From WS-2 sp036507005 (GTDB lineage: Bacteria; Eisenbacteria; RBG-16-71-46), in the NCBI GenBank assembly GCA_036507005.1, contig DASXQT010000040.1, positions 1 through 64,000 of the forward strand: a DNA stretch of 64,000 nt, written 5' to 3'. Of the stretch, positions 43,628 through 52,220 are shown piece by piece; position 1 is the stretch's first letter, and every line of letters begins with the position of its first letter. The notes beneath the pieces were generated by a model. That model saw nothing but the letters and a program-made list of their open reading frames with translations, was not told the DNA's origin and made no database searches. The translations under genes were made by a program, and so were the position numbers.

Positions 43628-44452
43628 TCAGCCCGCCGCGGGGATCCTCGCGCTCATCACCGGGACCATCCACACCGCGTAGCGGCGGGGATCCCGGATG
43701 TCGGCGATCATCTGGTCGAAATAGGCGGTCGCCTGGGCGGCGCTCAAGCTCGTGTGCTGGCTGATCGGCTCGACGTACCCGTCCCGCCACGCGGTCAGGA
43801 TGGCCGCGAACGTCTCGCGCGGCACCCGGAGCGTGTCGACGATCACGTAGTTCATCGTGATGTCGGTGAGCCCGAGGTCGACGAGCAGACCGTAGGCGTT
43901 CCGCCCCACGAACAGGTCGGTGCCGGTCGCCTCCCCGAAACGCGCCGGACCCTCGTGCCAGAAGTCGTCGGGATCGAGCGCGCCGGCTTGGAAGTGCAGC
44001 ATGCCGTAGTCCTCGGGGATCAGGTGCAGGCGTCCCCCGGGCCGGGTCACGCGCGCCAGCTCGGCCAGCACGCGCCCGGCGTTCGGGATCGCATGGATCA
44101 CGTGGCGGCACACGGTGAGATCGAACGTCCCGGAGGGCATCGGGAGCTCGAAGATGCTGTGGTGCTCGAAGGCGAGCCGGGGCGCCAGCCGCGCGTAGCG
44201 CCGGCGGGCCTCGTCGAGGTGCGGGTCGAGGATGTCCACGCCCAGCACCCGCGCCCGCGGAAACAGCTCGGCCAGTCGCGAGGACGCCTCGCCCGTGCCG
44301 CAGCCCGCGTCCAGGATCCGGATCTCGGGGCCGAGCCCGTAGCGCCGGATCAGCTCGACCTCCTGCGGCCAGATCGCGCGCGCCTGCGCTTCGAGGTTCC
44401 GCACCATCGACTCGTCGGCCATCTGCTTGGCCTGAGGATTCAGGTTCGTCAC
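43628..44452 (-). CDS. Class I SAM-dependent methyltransferase
   Basis: 274 aa. Motif I RILDAGCGTGEASSRLAELFP, acidic end of strand 2 VLGVDILDPH, motif post-I/II FDLTVCRHVIHAIPNAGRVL and RVTRPGGRLHLIPEDYG. A GTG at 44452 preceded by AGGAGGGTGAC is chosen over an ATG eight codons upstream, because that ATG would place the ribosome binding site inside the gene. Substrate unknown; the C-terminal half (FLVDLGLTD-like, AQATAYFDQMIADI) does not point to a known subfamily. Confidence 0.85.
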   Translation of the reverse strand: MTNLNPQAKQMADESMVRNLEAQARAIWPQEVELIRRYGLGPEIRILDAGCGTGEASSRLAELFPRARVLGVDILDPHLDEARRRYARLAPRLAFEHHSIFELPMPSGTFDLTVCRHVIHAIPNAGRVLAELARVTRPGGRLHLIPEDYGMLHFQAGALDPDDFWHEGPARFGEATGTDLFVGRNAYGLLVDLGLTDITMNYVIVDTLRVPRETFAAILTAWRDGYVEPISQHTSLSAAQATAYFDQMIADIRDPRRYAVWMVPVMSARIPAAG

Positions 44453-44659
44453 GTCACCCTCCTGGGTGGGGGGCATGCATGGCCCGCCGCGGTCGCCGGC
44501 TCCGTGCGCCATCTTCGGACGCGGCGGGGACGGGGCGGATTCTGCCATTTCGCGGGCGGGCTCGCGCGCCGGGGAGGCGGGGCCCGGCGGCGCGGCGGGC
44601 AGAGGCGGGCGACCGCTGGCAATCGCGGGGCGTCGCGTGCATCGTGTCGCGCCTCGACC

Positions 44660-46357
44660 GTGCCCTCGTCCCAACGCCATCGGCCGCGCGCCGCGCCCCC
44701 CGCGGCGCAGGCGCCCGGCGCGCCCAGCGCCGGCGCGTCGTGGCCTGCGCTCGCGATCCTCGCCGCGCTCGCCGTCGTGCTCTACACGCGCTGCCTGCTG
44801 GTCGGCTTTGCCGGGGACGACTACGTCCTGCTCGACGCCGCGCGCCGGTTCACGCTCGGCGAGCTGCTGAGCGGGCGCCACGGCATCCCCGGCTTCTACC
44901 GCCCGGTCTCGCGCGAGCTCTACTTCTGGTGCTGGGGCCGCGTGCTCGACCTCTCGCCCTGGGCGTTCCACTTCTTGAACGCCGCGACCTGGGTTGCCGC
45001 GGGCGCGCTCTACTTCACGTTCGTGCGCCGCTGGCTCGGCACGCGCACGGCGCTGTGCGCGCTCGCGGCGCTCGCGCTCTTTCCGCCGACCGGCGCCCTG
45101 CTCTCGTGGGTCTCCTGCGCGCAGGATCTGATCGCGCTCTTCTGGTGCGCGGCGGCGCTCGCGCTCTACCAGGGCCGGCGCCACGCGGCCGCCGGACTCG
45201 CGGTGGCGCTGGCCGCGCTCTCCAAGGAGACCGCGATCCCTCTGGCGCTCACCCTCGCGGTCTGGGATTGGCTGGAGACGCCGGGCGCTCCGGCGCGCGA
45301 GCGCCTGCGCCGGCTCATGCCCGCGCTGCTCGGGCTCGCGGCTGCGCTGGCGGTGGCAATCGCCGTGCGCCTCGGCTGGCCCGCGGGCCGCGCGATCGCC
45401 GTGTGGTCGCCGGGACAGATCGCGGAGGCGTGGCGGATCCCGGTCGACCTGGCAACCTCCTTCGCGCCCCCGCACACGCTCGAAGGCATCGCGGCTTCGT
45501 GGCGCACGCTGCCCGGCGCTCTCGCCCTCGCGGCGATGCTCGCGCTCGCCGTGCCGTTCGCGGCCTGGCGGTCGGGCGGCGCGCCGGCGCCGGCACCACG
45601 AGCCCCGGCCCCCGTCCCGCGAGCGCCGGCACCGCGCGCGCCGGCGCCGCGCTCCCCGGCGCGCGCCGCGCTGCTCTTCGGCATCGCGGCCACGCTGCTC
45701 GGCGCGCTGCCGGTCGCGGTGATCGTCGAGCGCTGGCGCGGCTACTACTTCTCGATCGCCGCGCTCGGCACGAGCCTGATCGTGGCGCTGCTGCTCGCGC
45801 GGCTCCCGGCCTGGATCGCGGGCCCGCTGCTCGCGCTCGCCGCGGTCGTCAACCACGGCTCGAACAGTGTCTACCGCCCGCTCGCGACCGGGGAGGGCCC
45901 GGGCCGGCACGCCCACGCGAACTACGAGTTCTTCCGCGGCGCCGCGGTGACCACGGCGCAGATGCTCGCCACCCTCGAGCCCTGCTGCGACTCGCTGCGC
46001 TCGGTGTCGCGCGCCTACGTCGAGGACCTGCCGCCTGGCGTGCTCTTCGACACCGTGATCGGGGCGGCCCTGCGCGTCACCTGCCGGGACACCGTCGAGC
46101 GTGCTCGGCGGATCGAGGCGTTCCAGGCGGCGGAGGCGGGAGCACCCCTCGGGCTGCTGAGCTTCGATCCTGCCCAGCTTTCGTTCGCTTACAGGCGTCT
46201 GAGTGCCGCCGACCGCGTGGCCATCGGCGACCATCTCCTCGCCACGGGTCGCCCGCGCGAGGCCGCGGCCTGCTTCGCCGCGGCGCGCAGCCTGGGCGAC
46301 ACGACGGCCGCGCTGCGGCGGAAGCTCGAGGCGATTCGCGGGCCGGGGGCTCCGTAG
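44660..46357 (+). CDS. GT-C-like polytopic membrane protein
   Basis: 565 aa. After TM1 (LAILAALAVVLYTRCLLV) comes GFAGDDYVLLDAARRF, a DD loop typical of GT-C enzymes, then YRPVSRELYFWCWGRVLDL, which is strongly family-like for bacterial proteins of the tetratricopeptide/mannosyltransferase type. About ten helices; a low-complexity proline/alanine loop (APAPRAPAPVPRAPAPR) sits around residue 315. The C-terminal soluble part has paired cysteines (LEPCCDSLRSV, LRVTCRDTVERA). The GTG at 44660 is inferred and no good ribosome binding site is seen, so the start is uncertain. Confidence 0.65.
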   Translation: MPSSQRHRPRAAPPAAQAPGAPSAGASWPALAILAALAVVLYTRCLLVGFAGDDYVLLDAARRFTLGELLSGRHGIPGFYRPVSRELYFWCWGRVLDLSPWAFHFLNAATWVAAGALYFTFVRRWLGTRTALCALAALALFPPTGALLSWVSCAQDLIALFWCAAALALYQGRRHAAAGLAVALAALSKETAIPLALTLAVWDWLETPGAPARERLRRLMPALLGLAAALAVAIAVRLGWPAGRAIAVWSPGQIAEAWRIPVDLATSFAPPHTLEGIAASWRTLPGALALAAMLALAVPFAAWRSGGAPAPAPRAPAPVPRAPAPRAPAPRSPARAALLFGIAATLLGALPVAVIVERWRGYYFSIAALGTSLIVALLLARLPAWIAGPLLALAAVVNHGSNSVYRPLATGEGPGRHAHANYEFFRGAAVTTAQMLATLEPCCDSLRSVSRAYVEDLPPGVLFDTVIGAALRVTCRDTVERARRIEAFQAAEAGAPLGLLSFDPAQLSFAYRRLSAADRVAIGDHLLATGRPREAAACFAAARSLGDTTAALRRKLEAIRGPGAP

Positions 46358-46391
46358 CGCGCCGAGCGCCCGCGCCGGGGACAGTCGCGGC

Positions 46392-47498
46392 CTAATCCAG
46401 CCAGTCCTGGTCCTTGAGCTTCCCGGGGAGGTACTTCTTGGTGAGGTACTGGAAATCCTTGTTCGCGAGCGCGTCGAGCTCGTACTTGAGCCCGCTCGAG
46501 AGCATGCGCTTGATCTCCTCCTGCCACGGCTTTTTCTGGAACCACTTGTAGTTCAGCAGCTCCTTGGCCCGCGAGATGTCCTTGTCGTTGAGCTTGATGC
46601 CGACGTTGCGCGGCAGCGCGAAGCGCTCCGGGTCCGCGCTCGAGAGCCCGATGAACTTGGCCTTGGGGATCGCCATCCGCTCGCTCTCGAAGGCGAGATT
46701 GATCGAGCCCTGCTTCACGACCGAGTAGATGTAGTAACCCCACGGGTCGTTGTCCACGAGCACGTAGACCGGCAGCTTCTTCTCCTCGTGGAGCCGGCGG
46801 GCGAGCCGGCGGACGCCGCGCGGCGGCTGGCCGTTCCCGGTCAGGAGCACGCAGTTGTACTTCTTCCAGAACTTGTCCTCCGAGAGCCGGTTCCACTGCG
46901 TGCCCTTCTCCACCAGGAGGACGAAGTCGGCCGTGCACTTCTGGATCTCGACGTACTCGGGCTCCACGATGGAGGGGACCGAGTAGCCTCCCTTGCCCAG
47001 CCTCGCGCAATCCACGCGGTCGCCGTCGTCGCCGAGGACCAGCGGCCCGACCACGCTGCCGCCGTTCTCGGCCCGCATGTGCAGCTCCTCGCGCAGCACG
47101 GCGAGCGACACCTCGAGATCCTCGATGATCGGGTCGGACTCGTCCTGGGTGTCGAACGTGTTCTCCTGCGAGTTCTTGATGGTGTGCTTGGTCCGGTAGT
47201 AGATCTCGCGCAGCGAGGTCGTCAGGTTGGCGCGCTGCAGCTCGGATAGCGCGTCGGCCACCAGCATGGTCTGCATGAACTTCTTGGCCATGCCGACGTT
47301 GAAGAACGAGCGCTCCTGCTTCCGGCTCCCCATCTCGATCATCCCTTTGCGCTGGTTGAACGAGACGTTCGAGAGCGCCCGGATGGGGATCGCGAACGCG
47401 GGATCCCGGGAGCGCTGGGCGGCGTCGATGACGACGTCCGCCATGCCGACCAGCTTGGCCTCGACGTTGCCGGCCGCTTTGCGCTTCGCTCTCGCCAT
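46392..47498 (-). CDS. top6A: DNA topoisomerase VI subunit A
   Basis: 368 aa, normal length for Top6A/Spo11. The catalytic winged-helix domain has the cleavage tyrosine in TTSLREIYYRTKH (Tyr100/Tyr101), preceded by FMQTMLVADALSEL. Toprim domain with the conserved Glu in FVLLVEKGTQWNRL and the DxD in VYVLVDNDPWGYYIYSVVKQG. Together with subunit B it makes ATP-dependent double-strand breaks and passes DNA through to relax or decatenate it. Starts 3 bp after the subunit B stop, so translation is coupled. Topoisomerase VI is the archaeal and plant enzyme and is uncommon in bacteria. Confidence 0.96.
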   Translation of the reverse strand: MARAKRKAAGNVEAKLVGMADVVIDAAQRSRDPAFAIPIRALSNVSFNQRKGMIEMGSRKQERSFFNVGMAKKFMQTMLVADALSELQRANLTTSLREIYYRTKHTIKNSQENTFDTQDESDPIIEDLEVSLAVLREELHMRAENGGSVVGPLVLGDDGDRVDCARLGKGGYSVPSIVEPEYVEIQKCTADFVLLVEKGTQWNRLSEDKFWKKYNCVLLTGNGQPPRGVRRLARRLHEEKKLPVYVLVDNDPWGYYIYSVVKQGSINLAFESERMAIPKAKFIGLSSADPERFALPRNVGIKLNDKDISRAKELLNYKWFQKKPWQEEIKRMLSSGLKYELDALANKDFQYLTKKYLPGKLKDQDWLD

Positions 47499-47501
47499 GG
47501 A

Positions 47502-50021
47502 TCAGCCCTTCTTCTTCGGCCGCGTCGTTCGCGCCTTGCGCGGCTTCTTCGCCGCGGCGGCCAGCTCCATCTCCACCTGCGCCTCCTCGGCGGCCCGCGC
47601 CTTCCTGGTCGCCCGGCCCTTGCGCGGCGCCTTCGCCTCCGGCGCCGGCGCTTCCTCCGCTGGCGCCTGCTCGGCCGCCCGCGCCTTCGTCCGCCCCTTG
47701 CGCGGCGCCTTCGCCTCGGCGGCCAGCTCCATCTCCAGCTGCGCCTCTTCGGCGGCCCGCGTCTTCTTGCTCGCCCGACCCTTGCGCGGCGCCTTCGCCT
47801 CCGGCGCCGGCGCCTCCTCCTCCGGTGCCTCCTCGGCGGCGCGCGTCGCCCTGCCCTTGCGCGGCTTCTCGGCCTCGATCGCGGGCGCTTCCTCCTCCTC
47901 CGCCTCTTCGGCGGCCCGCGCCTTCTTGGTCGCCTTGCCCTTGCGCGGCTTCTTCGGCTCCGCGGCCGCTTCCTCTTCCTCCGGCGCCTCTTCCACCACC
48001 CGCGCCTTCCTCGCCTTCGCCGCGGACGGCGCCTTCTCTGGCTCCGCCGGCGCGGCCGGCTCGATCGCGCCCTCGACCCCTTCTTCCGTCACGATGATCG
48101 AGTCCGGCAGGCCCTCGGGGCCCGATCGCTTGCCCAGCAGCTCGTCGGTCTTCGCGCCGCCGGTCTTCGACTTGGCGATCTTCTGGAGCTGCGCCTTGAT
48201 CTTCTCGGCCGGGAGCTTTCCGCCCTTCAGGCGGTTGCAGGCGTCCACGACCTCCTCGATGTAGAGCTCGAAGATGTTCCGCCGCCGGAACTCGCTCTGC
48301 GCCCGGCCGCGCCGCCGCAGGAACACGCCGAGCCGGCGGCCGCACTCGCGCAGGGCCAGCGTGATCTCCTTGCGGATCTCGTCGTAGTCGGCGATCGCTT
48401 CCTTGGACTCGCTCGTGAACGGCACCCACACCGACGCCATGTGGACGAAGATCACCATCGGCCCCTGGGGCAGCGCCCCGCGCGACTGGCTGATGCCGTA
48501 GTTCCGCCACGTCGTGTCCACCACCGCCTTGTAGGTCGCGCACGCGGTCTGCTGGAAGAGGAGCGGCACGCGGTTCGCGTAGCGGATCACCCTCGCCAGC
48601 TCCGATTCGGCCTCATCGGTCTCGCCCTCGGCCAGCGGCAGCGCTTCCTCCTTCGCCTTCGGCTTCGGCTTGTCCTCGGTCCGCCCGTCCTGCGCGGGCC
48701 GGCTTCCGAATGCGAGCCCCGCCTCGATCACGAACGGGTTGCCGCGGTAGACGGCGGGCGGCCGGCTGACGGCGGTGTAGAACTCGCCCTTGATCTGGTG
48801 GTAGAGGCCCGAGAGGATCGCCTTCCCGCCGATGGGGGAGAGGCAGTTCGTGGGCGGCGCCATGATCTTGGTCGCCTGCAGGGTCTTGTAGACCGACTCC
48901 GCCACCTCACCGGTGACCTCGCGGGGGCGCGCGTGGGCGGAGACCCCGGCGTTCTTGCAGATCACCCTCGCCAGCTCCGGCGAGACGCGGCAGAAATCGC
49001 CGGCCAGGAATCCGGCGAGCGTGTGGCTGCCGGTGTCGTGAAGCATCTTGAGCAGCATCCCGAGCTCGATGCCGTACGGATGGGGCTTGATCTCCTTGGG
49101 CGGCGGCGGAAGCTCCTCCACGGTGCGGTCGAACCCGGTGGTCTCGCCCTCCACCGTGTCGTACGTGAGCTTGACGTGCGGGTTCGCGATCGAGATCTGC
49201 TCCAGGTACTCGTCGACCGAGGCGCGTCCCTTCTGGTAGCGCCCCTCCACCTCCAGCGTGACCTGCGTTCCGCGCTCGCGGTCCCAGTCGATCTTCTTGC
49301 TCTCGTGGACCAGCGGCTCGTTCTTCTTGGTGTCGATCTGGACCTCGAAGTAGTGCGCCGCGGCGCGCGAGCCGGTGCGGGAGATGATCTGCACCGGCTT
49401 GCCCGTCGTGAGCTGGGCGTACATGCCGGCGGCCGAGATCCCGATGCCCTGCTGCCCGCGGCTCATGCGCAGGCGGTGGAACTTCGAGCCGTAGAGGAGC
49501 TTCGCGAAGATGCGCGGGATCTGCTGGCGCACGATTCCGGGCCCGTTGTCGGTCACCGTGATCCGGAACCGCGTCGCCTGGCTCGGCGGCGGCGCGTCCC
49601 CGTTGCCGGCCACCTCGAGCTTCACCTCGACGTCGGGCAGGATGCCGCCCTCCTCGCAGGCGTCGAGGGCGTTGTCGACCGCCTCCTTGACGCAGGTCAG
49701 GAGGGCCTTGCGCGGGCTGTCGAAGCCGAGCAGGTGGCGGTTCTTGGTGAAGAACTCGGAGACCGAGATCTCGCGCTGCCGCGCCCCCATCTCCTCCGCG
49801 GTGACGCCCTTCGGGCGCTTGGCGACCCGCTTCGGGGGCGCGGGCTCGGCGTCGGGCTGCTTCTCGGGCGGCTTGGGAGCGATGCGAAGGCGTGCGGGCT
49901 CGCCCGCGGGCCGCTTTCCGGGCGGCGGGGCGATGCGGAGGCGTGCGGGCCTGGCCGCGGCCTTCGTGGCCTTCACCTCAGGTTGGGCCTTCTCCCTGGC
50001 CCGGGCGGTCGCCTTCCTCAC
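47502..50021 (-). CDS. top6B: DNA topoisomerase VI subunit B with histone-like tail
   Basis: 839 aa, well above the usual 500-660. The first about 75 residues are basic and Pro/Lys-rich (APPGKRPAGEPARLRIAPK). The GHKL ATPase comes next: EFFTKNRHLLGFDSPRKAL, VKEAVDNALDACEEGG, TVTDNGPGI and LYGSKFHRLRMSRGQQGIGI. It is followed by H2TH and transducer regions (QTACATYKAVVDTTWRNYG, PFTSESKEAIADYDEI). From about residue 680 a disordered tail carries six PRK(G/A)(R/K) blocks alternating with AEEAxxEEEAPAPEAKA blocks. The GTG at 50021 may be read from a leaderless transcript (see promoter). Operon top6B-top6A. Confidence 0.95.
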   Translation of the reverse strand: MRKATARAREKAQPEVKATKAAARPARLRIAPPPGKRPAGEPARLRIAPKPPEKQPDAEPAPPKRVAKRPKGVTAEEMGARQREISVSEFFTKNRHLLGFDSPRKALLTCVKEAVDNALDACEEGGILPDVEVKLEVAGNGDAPPPSQATRFRITVTDNGPGIVRQQIPRIFAKLLYGSKFHRLRMSRGQQGIGISAAGMYAQLTTGKPVQIISRTGSRAAAHYFEVQIDTKKNEPLVHESKKIDWDRERGTQVTLEVEGRYQKGRASVDEYLEQISIANPHVKLTYDTVEGETTGFDRTVEELPPPPKEIKPHPYGIELGMLLKMLHDTGSHTLAGFLAGDFCRVSPELARVICKNAGVSAHARPREVTGEVAESVYKTLQATKIMAPPTNCLSPIGGKAILSGLYHQIKGEFYTAVSRPPAVYRGNPFVIEAGLAFGSRPAQDGRTEDKPKPKAKEEALPLAEGETDEAESELARVIRYANRVPLLFQQTACATYKAVVDTTWRNYGISQSRGALPQGPMVIFVHMASVWVPFTSESKEAIADYDEIRKEITLALRECGRRLGVFLRRRGRAQSEFRRRNIFELYIEEVVDACNRLKGGKLPAEKIKAQLQKIAKSKTGGAKTDELLGKRSGPEGLPDSIIVTEEGVEGAIEPAAPAEPEKAPSAAKARKARVVEEAPEEEEAAAEPKKPRKGKATKKARAAEEAEEEEAPAIEAEKPRKGRATRAAEEAPEEEAPAPEAKAPRKGRASKKTRAAEEAQLEMELAAEAKAPRKGRTKARAAEQAPAEEAPAPEAKAPRKGRATRKARAAEEAQVEMELAAAAKKPRKARTTRPKKKG

Positions 50022-50027
50022 GCCTAC

Positions 50028-50056
50028 ACCATAACCAGAGCGGGAGAGAATGAAAA
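50028..50056 (-). promoter_or_regulatory. Candidate leaderless promoter of top6BA
   Basis: On the minus strand TTTTCA (50056-50051) and TATGGT (50033-50028) are separated by exactly 17 nt and sit in the only AT-rich patch of the area. Just 6 nt lie between the -10 and the GTG at 50021, so transcription would begin at or next to the start codon. Each hexamer matches four of six consensus bases. Confidence 0.4.
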
Positions 50057-50075
50057 GAGCTGCGTGCGGAATCGG

Positions 50076-51668
50076 CTACCGCGCCCCGGCGCCTGCCGAA
50101 TCGTCGCGGGCGTAAACGCATAGCCAGTAGGCACCGGCGCCGGCCACCCCGACCTGCCGGTAGCCGGGCGCGGTGAGCAGCACCGCGCCCTTCGCCGAAG
50201 GCGCCCACGCGGGCGGCCAGCAGTCCACCAGCCGGTAATGCATGCGGAAGCGATCGTCCGCGGCCACCGTCGCGTCCGGCACCCAGCCCGGCTCGAACGT
50301 TCCGCGTGCGGGATCGCGCGGCGTTCCCAGCACGATCAGCTTCGGGTTCCGGGCGAACACGTAGTCGGCATCGAAGCGCCGTGCGAGCGCAGGATCGGTG
50401 AGCCCCGCGAAGTCCACGATGCGCCGGCGCGTCGCCCAGCCGATGAAGCCGATCGGCATCAGGGCGATGGCGTCGCCGGCGGCGGTCATCGACTCGAGCG
50501 CGCGCGCGCGCCTCCAGCGCTCGGGCGCGCTCGCGCGGTCGGCCCGCGCCAGATAGGCGAGCTGGGCGCTCTCGATCGCCTGGGGCAGCAGGTACGCGGC
50601 CGCGAGCCCTCCCAACGCGAGCCGCCGGGCGGCCCGCGACGCCACCGCCGGGCGGACCCACTGGTCCCACGCGTCGCACAGCACGCTCCCGATCAGGATG
50701 GCCCCGGCGGGAAGCACGGGCACGACGAAGCGGAAGCGCGGCATCCAGTCGCCGCCCAGCGTCGCGACGTAGGCCAGGTAGGGGAGCGCCGCCGCGAGCA
50801 GCAGCGTGTTCCACGCGCGGGCGCCGCGCAGCAGGCTCAGGAACACCAGCCCGGCCACGACCGTTCCGCCCGCGTAGTTGGCCCAGTCCCGCAGATACTG
50901 CAGCCCGAAGAACACCTCCGACGGGTGGATCCCGGCGGTCTTCGCGTGGAACGTGTTGGGCACCCAGTCGCCGTAGTAGAGCAGGCGGAAGGCGGCGTGC
51001 GGCACGACGACGGCGAGGAACCCGAGCGGCCACGCCAGGTCCGCCGCCGTCAGCTCCCGCCGCAGCGCGCGTCGCGCGAGCCGGTAGCCGAAGCCCACCG
51101 CGCCGAAGAGAAGCCCTTCGGGGCGGGCGAGGGAGGAGAGCCCGAGCACCAACGCCGCCCGGCTCCACACCGGCCGCCGGTCGCTCTCCTCGACGGCGAA
51201 CACGAGCCCGAGCGTGACGAGGAAGGTGAAGAGCTGGGTCTCGAGCCCGGTGACCGCCGACTGGGCGTACGCCGGGCTCACGGCGAGCAGGAGCGCGGGG
51301 ATCGCGGCGCGCGCGGAGTCGCCCGCGTACCAGCGCCGCGCGGCGCGATGCACGACCACCAGCGTCGCGAGGCTCGCGGCCATGCACAGCAGCTTGGCCC
51401 CCAAGTCGGGGGAGAGACCGAGGCGGATGAACGCGGCCTCGAACAGCACGAGCAGGAAGTTGGTGTAGCCCTCGACGCGCTCTCCGGAGTTGAAGACCGG
51501 CCCCAGGCCCTCGGCCAGGTTGCGCGCGTAGCGGTAGCTGATCCAGGCGTCGTCCACGTGGCGCCCGAAGAGCGCGATCTCGTGCACGAGCAGGACGAGC
51601 AGGGCCGCGCCGAGGAGGGCGGCCGAGCCCGGAATCGAGCGGGGGCTGCGCGTCGTATCGGCGGGCAC
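50076..51668 (-). CDS. GT-C-like polytopic membrane protein
   Basis: 530 aa. TM1 (LLGAALLVLLVHEIALF) is followed by GRHVDDAWISYRYARNLAEG, with the paired aspartates and SYRYARN motif seen in bacterial GT-C arabinofuranosyl/mannosyltransferase-like proteins, then PVFNSGERVEGYTNFLLVL, equally diagnostic. About eleven helices, with a soluble C-terminal domain (ALMPIGFIGWATRRRIVDFAG). GTG at 51668, 5 bp after the stop of the DinB gene, favours coupled translation. Last gene of the lipid-operon transcript that begins at 57440. Confidence 0.75.
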   Translation of the reverse strand: MPADTTRSPRSIPGSAALLGAALLVLLVHEIALFGRHVDDAWISYRYARNLAEGLGPVFNSGERVEGYTNFLLVLFEAAFIRLGLSPDLGAKLLCMAASLATLVVVHRAARRWYAGDSARAAIPALLLAVSPAYAQSAVTGLETQLFTFLVTLGLVFAVEESDRRPVWSRAALVLGLSSLARPEGLLFGAVGFGYRLARRALRRELTAADLAWPLGFLAVVVPHAAFRLLYYGDWVPNTFHAKTAGIHPSEVFFGLQYLRDWANYAGGTVVAGLVFLSLLRGARAWNTLLLAAALPYLAYVATLGGDWMPRFRFVVPVLPAGAILIGSVLCDAWDQWVRPAVASRAARRLALGGLAAAYLLPQAIESAQLAYLARADRASAPERWRRARALESMTAAGDAIALMPIGFIGWATRRRIVDFAGLTDPALARRFDADYVFARNPKLIVLGTPRDPARGTFEPGWVPDATVAADDRFRMHYRLVDCWPPAWAPSAKGAVLLTAPGYRQVGVAGAGAYWLCVYARDDSAGAGAR

Positions 51669-51673
51669 GGGGC

Positions 51674-52210
51674 TCAGGATCGCGCCTCGAGCCGCGTGCG
51701 CACGATCTTCAGATGATGCCGCTCGTGCACGACGAAGAAGAGAAGCATCTCGCGCACGGTCAGCCGGCCCATGAGCGGGTGTGGGAGCGCATGCCGATCC
51801 ATGGCGTGCTCCGTCCATGTCGTGGCGGCGTCCCGCAGGGCGGCGCTCGCCGCCATGAAGGCCTCCACGACGTCGCGCTGGCGGGAGCCCGCGGGGATGA
51901 CGACTGTCCTCCCCATCTCGAGGAGCCGATCCTTGGGCGTGGCCTCGAGCGAGGCCGTGGCCGCATCGCGCACCTCGGGGTAGGTGCGGGAAAGTCCGGC
52001 GGGGTGGAGAGGAAGCGTCTTCGAGCGCAGGGCGCGTTCGACGGAGATGCTCGCCTCGGTCAGGTGACGGAGGTGATGCGCCGGACCCCAATGCTCGGGG
52101 TCGCCATCGAAGAAATGCCGCTCGGGAAGACCCGAGAAGAACTCCACGATGGAACGCGCGTTCGATTCCAGCGCTTCGAGGATCTCGAGCTGGGTGGCGG
52201 GGTGCTTCAC
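51674..52210 (-). CDS. DinB-family protein
   Basis: 178 aa four-helix bundle of the DinB superfamily. Metal-type histidines: WGPAHHLRHLTEASISVE and FFVVHERHHLKIVRTRL near the C-terminus. GTG at 52210 (MKHPATQLEILEALESN) is chosen because helix 1 begins there and it lies 10 bp downstream of the AMP-ligase stop; no clear ribosome binding site. The second DinB protein in the window (other copy at 5.3 kb), not a close duplicate of it. Confidence 0.8.
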   Translation of the reverse strand: MKHPATQLEILEALESNARSIVEFFSGLPERHFFDGDPEHWGPAHHLRHLTEASISVERALRSKTLPLHPAGLSRTYPEVRDAATASLEATPKDRLLEMGRTVVIPAGSRQRDVVEAFMAASAALRDAATTWTEHAMDRHALPHPLMGRLTVREMLLFFVVHERHHLKIVRTRLEARS

Positions 52211-52220
52211 GGAGCGAAGG

